Source of the DNA: JBEIFW01 sp046081125
Lineage (GTDB): Bacteria; Actinomycetota; Acidimicrobiia; Acidimicrobiales; Ilumatobacteraceae
Length of the DNA stretch: 64,000 nt
NCBI GenBank assembly: GCA_046081125.1
Contig: JBJTVH010000004.1
Span: 68,976 to 132,975 of the forward strand
Reading direction: 5' to 3'
Shown here: positions 42,921 through 51,829 of the stretch, piece after piece
Numbering within the stretch: position 1 is the first letter of the stretch
Layout: every line of letters starts with the position of its first letter
The notes under the pieces: model-generated
Databases searched by the model: none
The model's input: only the letters and a program-made list of their open reading frames with translations
What the model was told of the DNA's origin: nothing
Translations under genes and position numbers: made by a program

Positions 42921-44464
42921 TCACCCTCCACCCAGGAGCGGAGACGGCGGCGATCGGCACGGGCCCAGGTGGCTCGCCACTGCCGCCGCCGACGTTCCGC
43001 TCGCGCGTGTTCGGCTGCGACGAGGAGTCCGGCACTGAAGGCTGCCGCCGGGTCCAACCGTGCGGCGACCCGGTCACGAAGCCACGCCTCGGCCATCGCG
43101 CCGTCGTGCAGGTCGCCGAGGAGGTCCTGTACGTCGACGAGCGCTTTGGCGTGGCGCGCCGCGCCCGGGACCACCCGGGAGACAGCCTCGGCTGCGTAGC
43201 GGGCCCGCTTCACCCGGATGCGCAGGGCGTGCAGTTCCTCGATGGGGCTGTGGCGACCGACGCGTCGGGCATCTCGGGCGAGACGTCGCCACGGCTCGCG
43301 CGCCAGGCTTCGCATCACCTCGACGGCCACCTCGTCGGCCCCGAACGTGACCGGCGGCGCCGTCGCCAGAACGACCAGCCGGCGGCCGAGCGCGACCGTC
43401 CGATCCGAGGCGGCGGCGTCGACGACCTCCGCTCGGGCCGCCGCACACAACGGTTCCAGCGCGGGCAGCAGCGCGTCGCCGCCCGCCGTGTCGACCGGGT
43501 CGAGGCGGTCGATCCCGGCCCGGAGCCGAAGGGCGAGCACGTCGAGGTCTCGCGCTCCCCCGAGCACCCCGGCGAACCAGCCGAGTTCGGTCGCGAGATC
43601 GGCGAGCACGGCGGGATCGAGAACCGGACGCAAGGTTCGCAGGTCGCTGCGGAGGCGGCGCACGGCGACCCGAGCCTGGTGCACCACCTCGACCGACGGC
43701 TCGAGGACGAGATGCGGGAGCAGCGACAGCACCTGGCGGACGGTCGAGGCCAGGACCGCCCGCACGGCCGCTTCGGCCGGACCGTCGGGCTCGGCGAAGG
43801 GCACCATCGGATCGGCCGGCACCGCGGCACGAGGCCCGAGCGCCCGGGCGAGCGTCGACGCGGTCGTCGGGACCCCGCCCCCGGCGGCCTGCACGCACGC
43901 GGCGATCGCCGTGGCGAGTTGCGGCGGCGCCGCCTCGGTCCCGTCGATGCCGACCTGGCGGAACCTCGTCGCCACCCGGTCGTGGTCGAGTACCGAGATC
44001 TCGTCGTCGCGAACTTGCGCGACCTCGACGCCGTCGAGGACCAGGACCACGACGGTCCGCCGGATCCGCACGGTGGCGACCGGCTCGGTCGGCGCGCCCC
44101 GCAGGACGCCGACGACCACGTTGGTGATCGCCGCAGGCACCGCATCGGGCGAACCGTTCGCAGCGAGCCGACCGACGTCGGATACGCCGACGGCCGGCAC
44201 CACCACCTCCCAGACCTGTTCCGCTCGACCCTCGTCGGCCCCGTCAGGTCCTTCCGCATCGAGCGACCGCTCGTGGCGAAGCTCGATCCCGGCGCGAGCG
44301 AGGCGGAGATCGGCGGCATCGTGGAAGACCGCCTCGAACTCGGTTGCGTACGGCTTCCCAACCGCAAGGCCGTCGAGACAACCGGCGAGATCGGGCAGCA
44401 CGAACCCGGCCCACACCTCGAACACGGTGGGGGTCAGGCTTCGCTCCGCCGTTGGTTGCGTCAT
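42917..44464 (-). CDS. CYTH-like and CHAD domain protein
   Basis: A 515-residue protein. The N-terminal part (about 1-210) has a CYTH-like pattern of alternating charged strands (E-F-E-A-V-F-H-D, IELRHERS, V-R-I-R-R). The C-terminal part (about 240-500) is a CHAD helical domain with VHQARVAVRRLRSDLRTLR and LHALRIRVKRARYAAEAV, the conserved His/Arg/Lys surfaces that bind polyphosphate. It overlaps the ppk1 stop (ATGA), strongly supporting a role with polyphosphate. CYTH domains include triphosphatases, but key ExExK residues are not clear here. Confidence 0.8.
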   Translation of the reverse strand: MTQPTAERSLTPTVFEVWAGFVLPDLAGCLDGLAVGKPYATEFEAVFHDAADLRLARAGIELRHERSLDAEGPDGADEGRAEQVWEVVVPAVGVSDVGRLAANGSPDAVPAAITNVVVGVLRGAPTEPVATVRIRRTVVVLVLDGVEVAQVRDDEISVLDHDRVATRFRQVGIDGTEAAPPQLATAIAACVQAAGGGVPTTASTLARALGPRAAVPADPMVPFAEPDGPAEAAVRAVLASTVRQVLSLLPHLVLEPSVEVVHQARVAVRRLRSDLRTLRPVLDPAVLADLATELGWFAGVLGGARDLDVLALRLRAGIDRLDPVDTAGGDALLPALEPLCAAARAEVVDAAASDRTVALGRRLVVLATAPPVTFGADEVAVEVMRSLAREPWRRLARDARRVGRHSPIEELHALRIRVKRARYAAEAVSRVVPGAARHAKALVDVQDLLGDLHDGAMAEAWLRDRVAARLDPAAAFSAGLLVAAEHARAERRRRQWRATWARADRRRLRSWVEGD

Positions 44465-46524
44465 TCGTTCCGCCGTGCCCGAGCCCACGCCCGTTCGTAC
44501 AGCACCTGCTGCGAGTCGAGCCCACCGGGTTCGGCCTGTCGGTACCACCGGTCGTCGGCCCGCAACTCCCAGGCGAGGGACCGGTCGGCGCGGACCAGGT
44601 CGAGGATCTCGTCGAGCCGGCGATGAGCTGAGGCGCCGCGGACCTCGACGAGTACCTCGACCCGCCGATCGAGGTTGCGGGGCATCAGATCCGCCGAGCC
44701 GATCAGGTATTTCGGCTCCCCGGCCCCCGAGCCGTTGCCGAAGCGGTAGATCCGGGAGTGCTCGAGATAGCGGCCGACGAGCGATCGCACCATCACGTTC
44801 TCGCTGAGCCCCGGCACCCCGGCGCGCAAGCAGCAGATCCCGCGCACCGTCAATTCGATGCGCACCCCCGCCCGGCTGGCGCCGTAGAGCGCTTCGATCA
44901 TGCCCGGGTCGACGAGGGAGTTCATCTTCGCCCGGATGGAGCCGTTCGCACCGAAGCTGGCCTCGCGAGCGATGAGATCCTCGAGCCGGGGCCGTAGCTG
45001 CCCGGGGGCGACGACCAACCGGTCGTAGGGCAGCTCGCGGGAGAACCCGGTGAGGTGGTTGAACAGCTGGCCCAGGTCGGCACCGATCTCGGGGTCGCTG
45101 GTCAGCAGCCCCACGTCTTCGTAGATCCGAGCCGTGGAGGAGTTGTAGTTCCCGGTGCCGATGTGGCAGTAGCGCCGGATGCCGTCAGCGTCGTCACGCA
45201 CGACCAGGATGCACTTGGCGTGGGTCTTCAGACCGACCTGACCGAACATCACGTGCACGCCCGCCCGTTCGAGCGCACGGGCCCAGGCGATGTTCGCCTG
45301 CTCGTCGAAGCGCGCCTTCAACTCGACCAGGGCCACCACCTGCACCCCGCGCTCGGCCGCCCGCATCAGTGCGCCCAGGATCGGGCTGTTCGCACCCGCC
45401 CGGTAGAGCGTCATCTTGATCGTGAGCACCCGAGGGTCGTCGGCGGCCGCTTCGATGAACTGCTCGACCGAATCGGCGAAGCTCTCGTACGGGTGGTGCA
45501 CGAGCACGTCGCGCTCGCGCAGCACGGCGAACATGCTTCGCTCGCCGTCGAGCGCCTCCTGGAACGGCGGCGCGGTGACGGGCGGCCACGCCTCGTCTTT
45601 CAGGTCCGGTCGATCGAGGCCGTGGAACTGGAACAGGCCCGTCAGGTCGAGGGGAGCCCGGTGCAACGAGACGTCTTCGTTGCGCAGGTCGAGTTCGCGC
45701 ACGAGCAGCTCCCGCATCGCCGCCGGCATCCCGGCGGCGACCTCGAGGCGCACGGCCCGCCCGAACCGACGGCGTCGCAGCTCCATCTCGACCGCAGCGA
45801 GCAGGTCGTCGGCCTCCTCCTCGTCGTCGAGCGTGAGGTCGCTGTTGCGGGTGACTCGGAACGTCCAGCAGTCGGTGACGTCCATGCCCGGGAACAGCGA
45901 CGACAGGTGGGCCGCGATCAGGTCCTCGAGCGGTACGAACCGCAACGTGCCCGGCAGCTGCACGAAGCGGGGCAGCAGACGGGGCACCTTGACGCGTGCG
46001 AACCGGCGCTCACCGCCGTTCGGGTCGACGACGGTGACCCCGAGGTTGAGCGACAGATTCGAGATGTACGGGAACGGATGGGCCGGATCGACGGCCAGCG
46101 GCGTGAGCACGGGGAACACCCGTTGCTCGAACAGCTGCACCAGGTGGGCCCGATCCGCCGGGTCGAGATCCGACCAGCGCCGCAGCTCGATACCGACCCC
46201 GAACAGCGCCGGGAGCAACTCGTCGAGGACGATCGACTCCTGTCGGTCGACGAGGTCGGCGACCGCAGCGCTGATCGCGCCGAGCTGCTGGGCCGCGCTG
46301 CGACCGTCGGGCGAGGGCCGCACGTAGCCCGCCGCCTCTTGATCTTTCAGCGCGGCGACGCGGACCTGGAAGAACTCGTCGAGGTTGTTGGAGAAGATCG
46401 CCGCGAACTTCACCCGCTCGAGCAGCGGGATGGCCGCATCGGCGGCCAGCGCGAGCACTCGGGCATCGAAGTCGAGCCAGGAGAGCTCACGGTTGAGCAG
46501 GTGGGCGATGGCCGGGGCGTCCAC
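44461..46524 (-). CDS. ppk1: Polyphosphate kinase 1
   Basis: Makes polyphosphate from ATP. The 687-residue protein is full length: LLNRELSWLDFDARVL and FSNNLDEFFQVRVAALKDQ at the start, DVLVHHPYESF, KTHAKCILVV, and HIGTGNYNSSTARIYEDVG with the likely phosphorylated His454; PRNLDRRVEVLVEV is near the end. It sits next to the Pst/Pho cluster and is coupled to the CHAD protein, so phosphate taken up by Pst or released from phosphonates could be stored. No PHO box was found in its 65-base upstream gap. Confidence 0.95.
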   Translation of the reverse strand: MDAPAIAHLLNRELSWLDFDARVLALAADAAIPLLERVKFAAIFSNNLDEFFQVRVAALKDQEAAGYVRPSPDGRSAAQQLGAISAAVADLVDRQESIVLDELLPALFGVGIELRRWSDLDPADRAHLVQLFEQRVFPVLTPLAVDPAHPFPYISNLSLNLGVTVVDPNGGERRFARVKVPRLLPRFVQLPGTLRFVPLEDLIAAHLSSLFPGMDVTDCWTFRVTRNSDLTLDDEEEADDLLAAVEMELRRRRFGRAVRLEVAAGMPAAMRELLVRELDLRNEDVSLHRAPLDLTGLFQFHGLDRPDLKDEAWPPVTAPPFQEALDGERSMFAVLRERDVLVHHPYESFADSVEQFIEAAADDPRVLTIKMTLYRAGANSPILGALMRAAERGVQVVALVELKARFDEQANIAWARALERAGVHVMFGQVGLKTHAKCILVVRDDADGIRRYCHIGTGNYNSSTARIYEDVGLLTSDPEIGADLGQLFNHLTGFSRELPYDRLVVAPGQLRPRLEDLIAREASFGANGSIRAKMNSLVDPGMIEALYGASRAGVRIELTVRGICCLRAGVPGLSENVMVRSLVGRYLEHSRIYRFGNGSGAGEPKYLIGSADLMPRNLDRRVEVLVEVRGASAHRRLDEILDLVRADRSLAWELRADDRWYRQAEPGGLDSQQVLYERAWARARRNE

Positions 46525-46589
46525 GCTCTCGACACTACGGGTCGGCGCAAGCGAGTCCGACCTCGACGGCGCGGCCCCGGCGCCCGGGA

Positions 46590-46856
46590 TCAGCCGACGT
46601 CGTCGGGCAGCCCGAGATCCCAGTCGAGCAGGATCCGCTCGCGCTCGGCATCGCGCAGGATGCGCTCACGGTTGCGGCGGAACTGCGGGTCGTCACGGGG
46701 GAGCAGGACCAAACGAGCCAGGACACGGGCCCGGAACTCCTCGACGACGCCACGGTCGCCGAAGTCGCTGTAGACCTCCCAGTGCGGCGACACGGGCCCG
46801 AGGTACACGACCCGGGCGTGGGCACGAGGTGCGTCAGGGGCGGAGACGTTCGACAT
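46590..46856 (-). CDS. Small conserved-looking protein of unknown function
   Basis: An 88-residue soluble protein with a good GGAGG site before ATG 46856. It has VVYLGPVSPHWEVYSDFGD at the start and a charged helix RRNRERILRDAERERILLDW. No cysteines or membrane segment. It lies 65 bases upstream of ppk1 on the same strand and shares its promoter region with the divergent FAD-oxidase operon. Codon usage matches its neighbours, so it is probably a real gene; no function can be assigned. Confidence 0.6.
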   Translation of the reverse strand: MSNVSAPDAPRAHARVVYLGPVSPHWEVYSDFGDRGVVEEFRARVLARLVLLPRDDPQFRRNRERILRDAERERILLDWDLGLPDDVG

Positions 46857-46915
46857 GGGGCCTCCAGTTTACCGGGCGACGGTCCGGCAGCAGGCGTCGC
46901 AAGTCGTCACCAAAA

Positions 46916-46975
46916 ACTCACCTGGCGTTCGCCGTCCGTTGGCCCGGTTTGAGTCGCGTTCACCTGCCGTCTCCC
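46916..46975 (+). promoter_or_regulatory. PHO-box array upstream of the FAD oxidase operon
   Basis: Units ACTCACC (46916), GTTCGCC (46927) and GTTGGCC (46938) are spaced exactly 11 bases apart and match GTTCACC at 5, 6 and 5 of 7. A second set, GTTCACC (46958, 7/7) and GTCTCCC (46969, 4/7), follows. The array ends 22 bases before the ATG at 46998. It suggests phosphate control of the second phosphonate operon, and possibly of the divergent 88-residue protein. Confidence 0.55.
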
Positions 46976-46997
46976 CGTCGGGGACACAATCACGGGC

Positions 46998-48113
46998 GTG
47001 GAACGAATCGTGGTCGTCGGGGCCGGCATCCTCGGCACGATGCACGCCTGGCGAGCCGTGACCGCTGGGCTCGACGTGGTGCACCTCGAACTCGACGCCG
47101 CTCCCCGCCGGGCGAGCGTGCGGAACTTCGGTCTCGTCTGGGTGAGCGGACGGGCGCCGGGCCCGGAGCTCGCCGCCGCCCGGCGCGCCCGCACGCTGTG
47201 GGCCGAGCTCGCCAGTGCCGTCCCGGCGACGGGGTTCCGACCCAACGGCTCGCTGACCGTCGCCGTGAGCGAGGACGAACTCGCCGTGCTCGCCGGCGCG
47301 ATGGGGTTGCCCGACGCCGACGAGCGCGGGTTCGAGCTGCTCGACGCAAGCGCGGTCCGGCGCTGCCATCCGGCTGTCCGCGGGGAGGTGGCCGGCGCCC
47401 TTCACTGCCGGCTCGACGCCACCGTCGAACCCGAACTCGTGCTCGGCGCCTTGCGCGACGCCATGGCTGCGAGCGGCCGGTACCGATTCGAGCCGGGTCG
47501 ACGCATCGTGACCCTGGCGCGAGGGGCGGTGCGCGACGACCGCGGCCGGTGCGAGGCGGGCGACGTCGTCGTGGTGTGCCCCGGGGCCGAGCACGAGGGC
47601 CTTGCGGCCGAGGCGCTCGCCGGGGCCCCGCTGCGACGCTGCCGGTTGCAGATGATGGACACCGAAGCAGACCCGATCGCCTGGACGACCTCGCTCGCCG
47701 ACATCGATTCGTTGCGTTACTACCCGGCCTTCGCCGGCCTGGCGCTCGATCGGCTCCCCGCGCAACCGGCGGTGGCGGCCGAGCACCGTATGCAGCTGCT
47801 CGCCGTCCAGCGGCTCGACGGGCGGATCACCATCGGGGACACCCATGCCTACGACGAGCCCTTCGCCGTCGGCGTGGTCGAGGGCCCGTACGACCACCTG
47901 CGGCAGCGAGCCGAGACGATTCTCGGACGGCCGCTCCCGCCGAGTAGACGCCGATGGTCCGGCGTCTACTCGCAGCCGACCGACGGCTCGGTCTGTGTAC
48001 GCGTCTCCCCCGAACCCGGGGTCTGGGTCGTCACCGGTCCGGGGGGTCGCGGCATGACGCTGTCCCCGGCGATCGCCGAGGAGACCCTTGCCCTCGCCGG
48101 GGTCCCGGCATGA
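46998..48113 (+). CDS. FAD-dependent oxidoreductase, phosphonate-linked family
   Basis: A 371-residue DAO-fold flavoenzyme: IVVVGAGILGTMHAWRAVT for FAD binding, RRASVRNFGLVWVSGR, and a C-terminal GVWVVTGPGGRGMTLSPAIAE. This matches the flavoenzyme family (TIGR03364-like, as I recall) that occurs beside phosphonatase-like hydrolases. Characterised relatives (PbfC/PbfD type) oxidise 2-aminoethylphosphonate or its N-methyl form to phosphonoacetaldehyde. It is coupled to the HAD hydrolase gene by an ATGA overlap and preceded by PHO-box-like repeats. Confidence 0.8.
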   Translation: MERIVVVGAGILGTMHAWRAVTAGLDVVHLELDAAPRRASVRNFGLVWVSGRAPGPELAAARRARTLWAELASAVPATGFRPNGSLTVAVSEDELAVLAGAMGLPDADERGFELLDASAVRRCHPAVRGEVAGALHCRLDATVEPELVLGALRDAMAASGRYRFEPGRRIVTLARGAVRDDRGRCEAGDVVVVCPGAEHEGLAAEALAGAPLRRCRLQMMDTEADPIAWTTSLADIDSLRYYPAFAGLALDRLPAQPAVAAEHRMQLLAVQRLDGRITIGDTHAYDEPFAVGVVEGPYDHLRQRAETILGRPLPPSRRRWSGVYSQPTDGSVCVRVSPEPGVWVVTGPGGRGMTLSPAIAEETLALAGVPA

Positions 48114-48802
48114 CCGCCCCCGTCGAGCTCGCCTGCCTGGATCTCGCCGGCACCACGGTTCGTGACGACGGCGCCGTCGAGGCGGCGTTCGTCGCCGCAG
48201 CACACGCGATCGAGGCCCAGCACGGCGCGATCGACCTCGACGCGGGCCTGACCGTGGTGCGCACGACGATGGGCCAGTCGAAGATCGAGGTGTTCCGCCA
48301 GCTCTATGGCTCGGATATAGCGGCCCGGGCGGCGAATGCAGCCTTCGAGTCGGCCTACGCCGAGGTGGTGGCCGGGGGCGCAGTGGCACCGATCGATGGC
48401 GCTGCCGACGCGATCGAGGCCCTGCGCAGCATCGGTGTACGCCTCTGCTTCACCACCGGCTTCTCCGCCGCCACCCGGGATCTGCTCCTCGCGTCGCTCG
48501 GATGGTCCGACCTCGCCGACCTTGCGCTGTCGCCGTCGGACACGCCGCTCGGGCGGGGACGGCCGTTCCCCGACATGGTGCTGACCGCCGTGCTGCGGCT
48601 CGGCGCCACCGACGTGCGGAACGTCGCCGTCGTCGGCGACACCACGAGCGACCTGCTCGCCGGTTCGCGTGCGGGCGCCGGCATCGTCGCCGGCGTGCTC
48701 ACCGGTGCCCACGACAGCGCCCGGCTGGCCACCGCGCCCCACACCCACCTCCTGGCGTCGGTCCGCCAACTCCCGGCGCTCGTCGGCGCCGCTCGCCGTT
48801 GA
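48110..48802 (+). CDS. Phosphonatase-like HAD hydrolase
   Basis: A 230-residue HAD enzyme: LACLDLAGTTVRDDG (nucleophile Asp and the Asp-x-A-G-T-T variant seen in phosphonatases), RTTMGQSKIEVFRQLYG in the cap, LCFTTGFSAATRDLLL, GRGRPFPDMVLTA with R-G-R-P-x-P-D-M, and AVVGDTTSDLLAGSRAGAG. R-P-x-P-x-M and the D-x-A-G-T-T motif match PhnX-like hydrolases. Together with the oxidase it would convert aminoethylphosphonates to phosphonoacetaldehyde and then to acetaldehyde plus phosphate. The cap lysine that forms the Schiff base in PhnX is not certain here (K near M-G-Q-S-K). Confidence 0.82.
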   Translation: MTAPVELACLDLAGTTVRDDGAVEAAFVAAAHAIEAQHGAIDLDAGLTVVRTTMGQSKIEVFRQLYGSDIAARAANAAFESAYAEVVAGGAVAPIDGAADAIEALRSIGVRLCFTTGFSAATRDLLLASLGWSDLADLALSPSDTPLGRGRPFPDMVLTAVLRLGATDVRNVAVVGDTTSDLLAGSRAGAGIVAGVLTGAHDSARLATAPHTHLLASVRQLPALVGAARR

Positions 48803-48881
48803 GGCTCGACTTCCTCACACGGCCAGCGGTCGTTCACCTCGGGTACACCGAGCGGTCACCCCGTTCTGGGAATCTCCCCTC

Positions 48882-49343
48882 ATGGTTCGGGCGCCATACC
48901 CCCGTACGGCAGTCGTCATGCTCCCCGGTGACGACGTCGAGCGAGCCGTCGAAGCGTTGCGAGCCCGGCTCGCCGACGAGCTCGCCGATCCGATCGACGT
49001 CGTCGTCGTCGAGCCGGCCGGCGCCTGGTTCGGGCTGGCGTACGGCTGCGGAGAGATCGATGGTCCAACGCTGGTCGATCTCCGCCGGGCCGAGGAGCTC
49101 GAGCAGCAGCGAAACGCGCTCGCCGAGACGCACATCCGGGCGGTCCTCGACGAACTCGTACCCGGCTCGCGGGTCCGCACGCTGTGGGTCACGCCGGGTG
49201 CCGCACTTCGTCACGTGGCTCGGCGACCCTACGACCGGGTCTGGGTGATCGGCGACCGTGGCCGATCCCGACGACTGGTCCGGCGGGGTCGGATCGAGCT
49301 CATCGCCCTGCCGGTACGACACGGGATCCCAGCGTCGCCGTAA
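48882..49343 (+). CDS. Hypothetical protein, Usp-like alpha/beta fold
   Basis: The 153-residue protein has alternating strands and helices reminiscent of universal-stress-type or Rossmann folds: RTAVVMLPGDDVERAVEALR, DPIDVVVVEPAGAWFGLAYG and PYDRVWVIGDRGRSRRLVRRG. No nucleotide-binding G-x2-G-x9-G pattern is clear. It overlaps the 3-prime end of the convergent htrA gene by 44 bases. Function unknown; fold call is tentative. Confidence 0.55.
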   Translation: MVRAPYPRTAVVMLPGDDVERAVEALRARLADELADPIDVVVVEPAGAWFGLAYGCGEIDGPTLVDLRRAEELEQQRNALAETHIRAVLDELVPGSRVRTLWVTPGAALRHVARRPYDRVWVIGDRGRSRRLVRRGRIELIALPVRHGIPASP

Positions 49344-50541
49344 CGGATCGGCGTTCCCCCTGCCGGTCGATGTCCACGGTGACGCGGTCACCCGCCGAAC
49401 GGGTTCGCAAGAGATCACCGAGGTCGGTCGGCGTCTCCACCGAGCGTCCGTCGATGGCGAGCATCACGTCGCCGACACGCAGGTCGACGTCCGCCGCTCC
49501 AGATCCTGGTTGCACCCGGAGCACGACGAGCCCTGTCGTCGCTGCGGTGCGCAGGCCGTCCCGGGCTTCGCGGGGAAGCTCGCTCACAGCGCGGGTCGTC
49601 ACCCCGAGGAACCCCCGGACCTCGAGTTCCCCCCAGCCGGCGAGCAACTGCTCAACGACGGGCCGGACCGCATCGATCTCGATGGCGAACCCGAGGTTCT
49701 GCGCGTTGGGAATACCCGCCGTGTTGATGCCGATCACCTGCCCAGCGGAGTTGACGAGCGGACCACCGGAGTTGCCCCGATTGATCGCGGCATCGATCTG
49801 CAGCAGGTCCGCGAGCACGATCCCGTCGGCTTCGAGCGAGCGACCCTTCGCCGACACGATGCCCCGGGTCACCGTGGGCGCATCACCGAGGCTGAGCGCG
49901 TTCCCGATCGCGACGACGTCGTCGCCGACGGCCACTTCGCCGGAGGAGCCGAGCGTCGCGGGCACCAGGCCGCTCGCGTCACGAACCCGCACCAGGGCGA
50001 TGTCGACCGACGGAGAGCTGCCCACGAGATCGGCCGGCCGAGGAGGCCCGCCGGCGACGGCGACCCGGATGGCGTCGGCGCCCGCCACGACGTGGGCGTT
50101 GGTCAGTACGAGGCCGTTTCTGCTGAGCACGACGCCGGATCCAGCGCCCGAGCCGAAGATGCGGTCGGCGCCGGCCCGACCGGTCTCGATCGTGACCACC
50201 GACGGCGCCACGGTGCGCAGCACCGCCTGGACGTCGATGCCGCCGGCCGGCGCGGTGCGGCCCGGATCCCGCAGGAGGAGCGCAGTGGTCGCCGATGCCG
50301 ACGGAGCTGCGACGAGGGCAGCGAGCAGGGCGGCCAACAGTGCCGTTCGTCGACCACCTCCCCGTCCGTTGTGACGCTTGTCATGATCTTCGAGGGCGCC
50401 CGACTCTGGACGACCCAAAGCAGCGCCGTCCAGCGTGCTGCCCGTGACATCCGACCAGTTCGCGGGCGGTGTGATGACCGGCGGGGGCAGCTCCGTCGCC
50501 GGTGAGGATCCCGTCTGCGGGGGGAGCAGGGGGGTCGTCAT
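49300..50541 (-). CDS. HtrA/DegP-type serine protease with PDZ domain
   Basis: A 413-residue protein with a Pro-rich cytoplasmic N-terminus, one membrane helix (about 66-90) and a trypsin-like domain with H150 (LTNAHVV), D180 (SVDIALV) and S258 (NRGNSGGPLV). A PDZ domain (about 300-400, RGFLGVTTRAV and VQPGSGAADVDLRVGDVMLAI) follows. It degrades or senses misfolded envelope proteins. ATG 50541 has a GGAGG site. It lies next to a sigma-E type factor and anti-sigma factor, as in the sigE-rseA-htrA-tatB region of mycobacteria. Confidence 0.92.
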   Translation of the reverse strand: MTTPLLPPQTGSSPATELPPPVITPPANWSDVTGSTLDGAALGRPESGALEDHDKRHNGRGGGRRTALLAALLAALVAAPSASATTALLLRDPGRTAPAGGIDVQAVLRTVAPSVVTIETGRAGADRIFGSGAGSGVVLSRNGLVLTNAHVVAGADAIRVAVAGGPPRPADLVGSSPSVDIALVRVRDASGLVPATLGSSGEVAVGDDVVAIGNALSLGDAPTVTRGIVSAKGRSLEADGIVLADLLQIDAAINRGNSGGPLVNSAGQVIGINTAGIPNAQNLGFAIEIDAVRPVVEQLLAGWGELEVRGFLGVTTRAVSELPREARDGLRTAATTGLVVLRVQPGSGAADVDLRVGDVMLAIDGRSVETPTDLGDLLRTRSAGDRVTVDIDRQGERRSVTATLGSRVVPAGR

Positions 50542-50685
50542 GTTCGCCTTCCTCCGAGGAATTTCTGGATTTTGGGAACTCAACGCCTCAACTCTTCGTC
50601 GAATTTGCCGATAGCCGTTTACAACGGGTTGTGGAGACCCGGTTCGGGCAGCCTCCGCCGACAGACGGAGCCCAGGGAGACAGCG

Positions 50686-50937
50686 ATGTTCGACGACAGC
50701 GAAACCGCATGGATGAACGACGGCAACTGCCGGCAGTATCCGCCTGCGACCTTCTTTCCTTCCGACGGGGTCGGCGTTGACCGCGCCCGCAAGATCTGCG
50801 GCACCTGCGCCGTGAAGGACCAGTGCCTTTCCTACGCGCTGGAGAACCGGATCGACCACGGCGTGTGGGGCGGCACCTCCGAACGAGAGCGCCGGCGCAT
50901 CCTCAAGCGCCGCCGCCTCGCCGTCTCCGCCGCCTGA
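50686..50937 (+). CDS. WhiB-family regulator (first copy)
   Basis: An 83-residue Wbl protein with the four cluster cysteines C15, C38, C41 and C47 and the turn GVWGGTSERERR. A basic tail (RRRILKRRRL) probably binds DNA. The 4Fe-4S cluster senses redox or NO state, and Wbl proteins act with the principal sigma factor. ATG 50686 has a GGGAG site. It is divergent from htrA and convergent with the anti-sigma gene. The subfamily is not certain. Confidence 0.9.
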   Translation: MFDDSETAWMNDGNCRQYPPATFFPSDGVGVDRARKICGTCAVKDQCLSYALENRIDHGVWGGTSERERRRILKRRRLAVSAA

Positions 50938-50955
50938 CCCGATCCACTCGATCTA

Positions 50956-50988
50956 CCGACGCCCCGGGGCTCGCACCCGGGGCGTCGG
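50956..50988. terminator. Strong bidirectional hairpin terminator
   Basis: A perfect 13-bp stem: bases 50956-50968 pair with 50976-50988 (C-CGACGCCCCGGG against CCCGGGGCGTCG-G) around a 7-base loop. It lies between the converging ends of whiB (50937) and the anti-sigma gene (51017). No T-run, but the stem stability makes termination in both directions likely. Confidence 0.75.
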
Positions 50989-51016
50989 CGCGCCTGGACC
51001 GCGACGTCTCAGGCGC

Positions 51017-51829
51017 TCAGGCGGCGAGGCCAAAGGTCTCGAGCAGCGCTCGGCCAGCGCCGACGAGTTGATCGACGATCCCGAGATCGTCACGGCGCTC
51101 GAGGATCGGCTCCATGGCGGCGTCCGCTGTCGCATCCCGAGGGTCATCGCCCACCAGCACGACGACCGACCCCGGCTTCTGCAGGAACACGACCTCCTGC
51201 TCGTCGATCGTGACCGCCCACCCCGACACACCGTTGACGGCCACGGCCCGCTTGGTCGCCGGCAACGCCTCTTCCCGCAAACGACCGGGGCGAGCGAACA
51301 CCGACAGGGTTCGACCTTCGGCATCCTCGTAGAGGTACTGGGGCCAACCTTCGACGGTCATGGCCCGGACCAGGACGTAATCACCTGACAGGCTTCGGGG
51401 CGCAGCGACCGGCACCGAGGCCGTCGAGCCGGACCCGACCGTGGCAAGCGTGGTGTGTTGACCCAACAGGCTGCGCAGATCCGGGGTGATCGACGTGCCG
51501 TCCCGCACCCCCAGCACGCCGAGCACCCCGATCCACAGCGCACCGGCCGCGACCAGGTTGACGGCCGCGGCGCGCGCGCGTCGATGCATGCGACCACGCG
51601 GCGATGGACCGGCCACGAGCACCCGCTCGTAGAACCCGGGCGGCGGTTCGATCTCGGGCAGCGACCGCACGAGCGCTCGGATCTCGATCGCGTCGGCCAA
51701 TTCGGTCCGACACGCTCGACAACCGGCCAGGTGCGCCGCCACCGCCATGCGTTCGGCGACGCCGAGCTCGCCGTCGCCGTACGCCGCCAGAAGATCCTGC
51801 GGGTGCGTTCCATCCCATGACCCGCTCAC
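51017..51829 (-). CDS. Zinc-type anti-sigma factor (ZAS) with one membrane helix
   Basis: The 270-residue protein has an N-terminal zinc-finger-like motif H33-x3-C37-x2-C40 in AAHLAGCRACRTEL, a membrane helix at about 100-120 (VNLVAAGALWIGVLGVLGV) and an extracytoplasmic domain with VSGWAVTIDEQEVVFLQK. This is the architecture of an anti-sigma factor that holds an ECF sigma factor. The GTG start overlaps the sigma gene stop (GTGA). It may also sense envelope stress through its outer domain; a nearby HtrA could process it. Confidence 0.88.
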   Translation of the reverse strand: MSGSWDGTHPQDLLAAYGDGELGVAERMAVAAHLAGCRACRTELADAIEIRALVRSLPEIEPPPGFYERVLVAGPSPRGRMHRRARAAAVNLVAAGALWIGVLGVLGVRDGTSITPDLRSLLGQHTTLATVGSGSTASVPVAAPRSLSGDYVLVRAMTVEGWPQYLYEDAEGRTLSVFARPGRLREEALPATKRAVAVNGVSGWAVTIDEQEVVFLQKPGSVVVLVGDDPRDATADAAMEPILERRDDLGIVDQLVGAGRALLETFGLAA

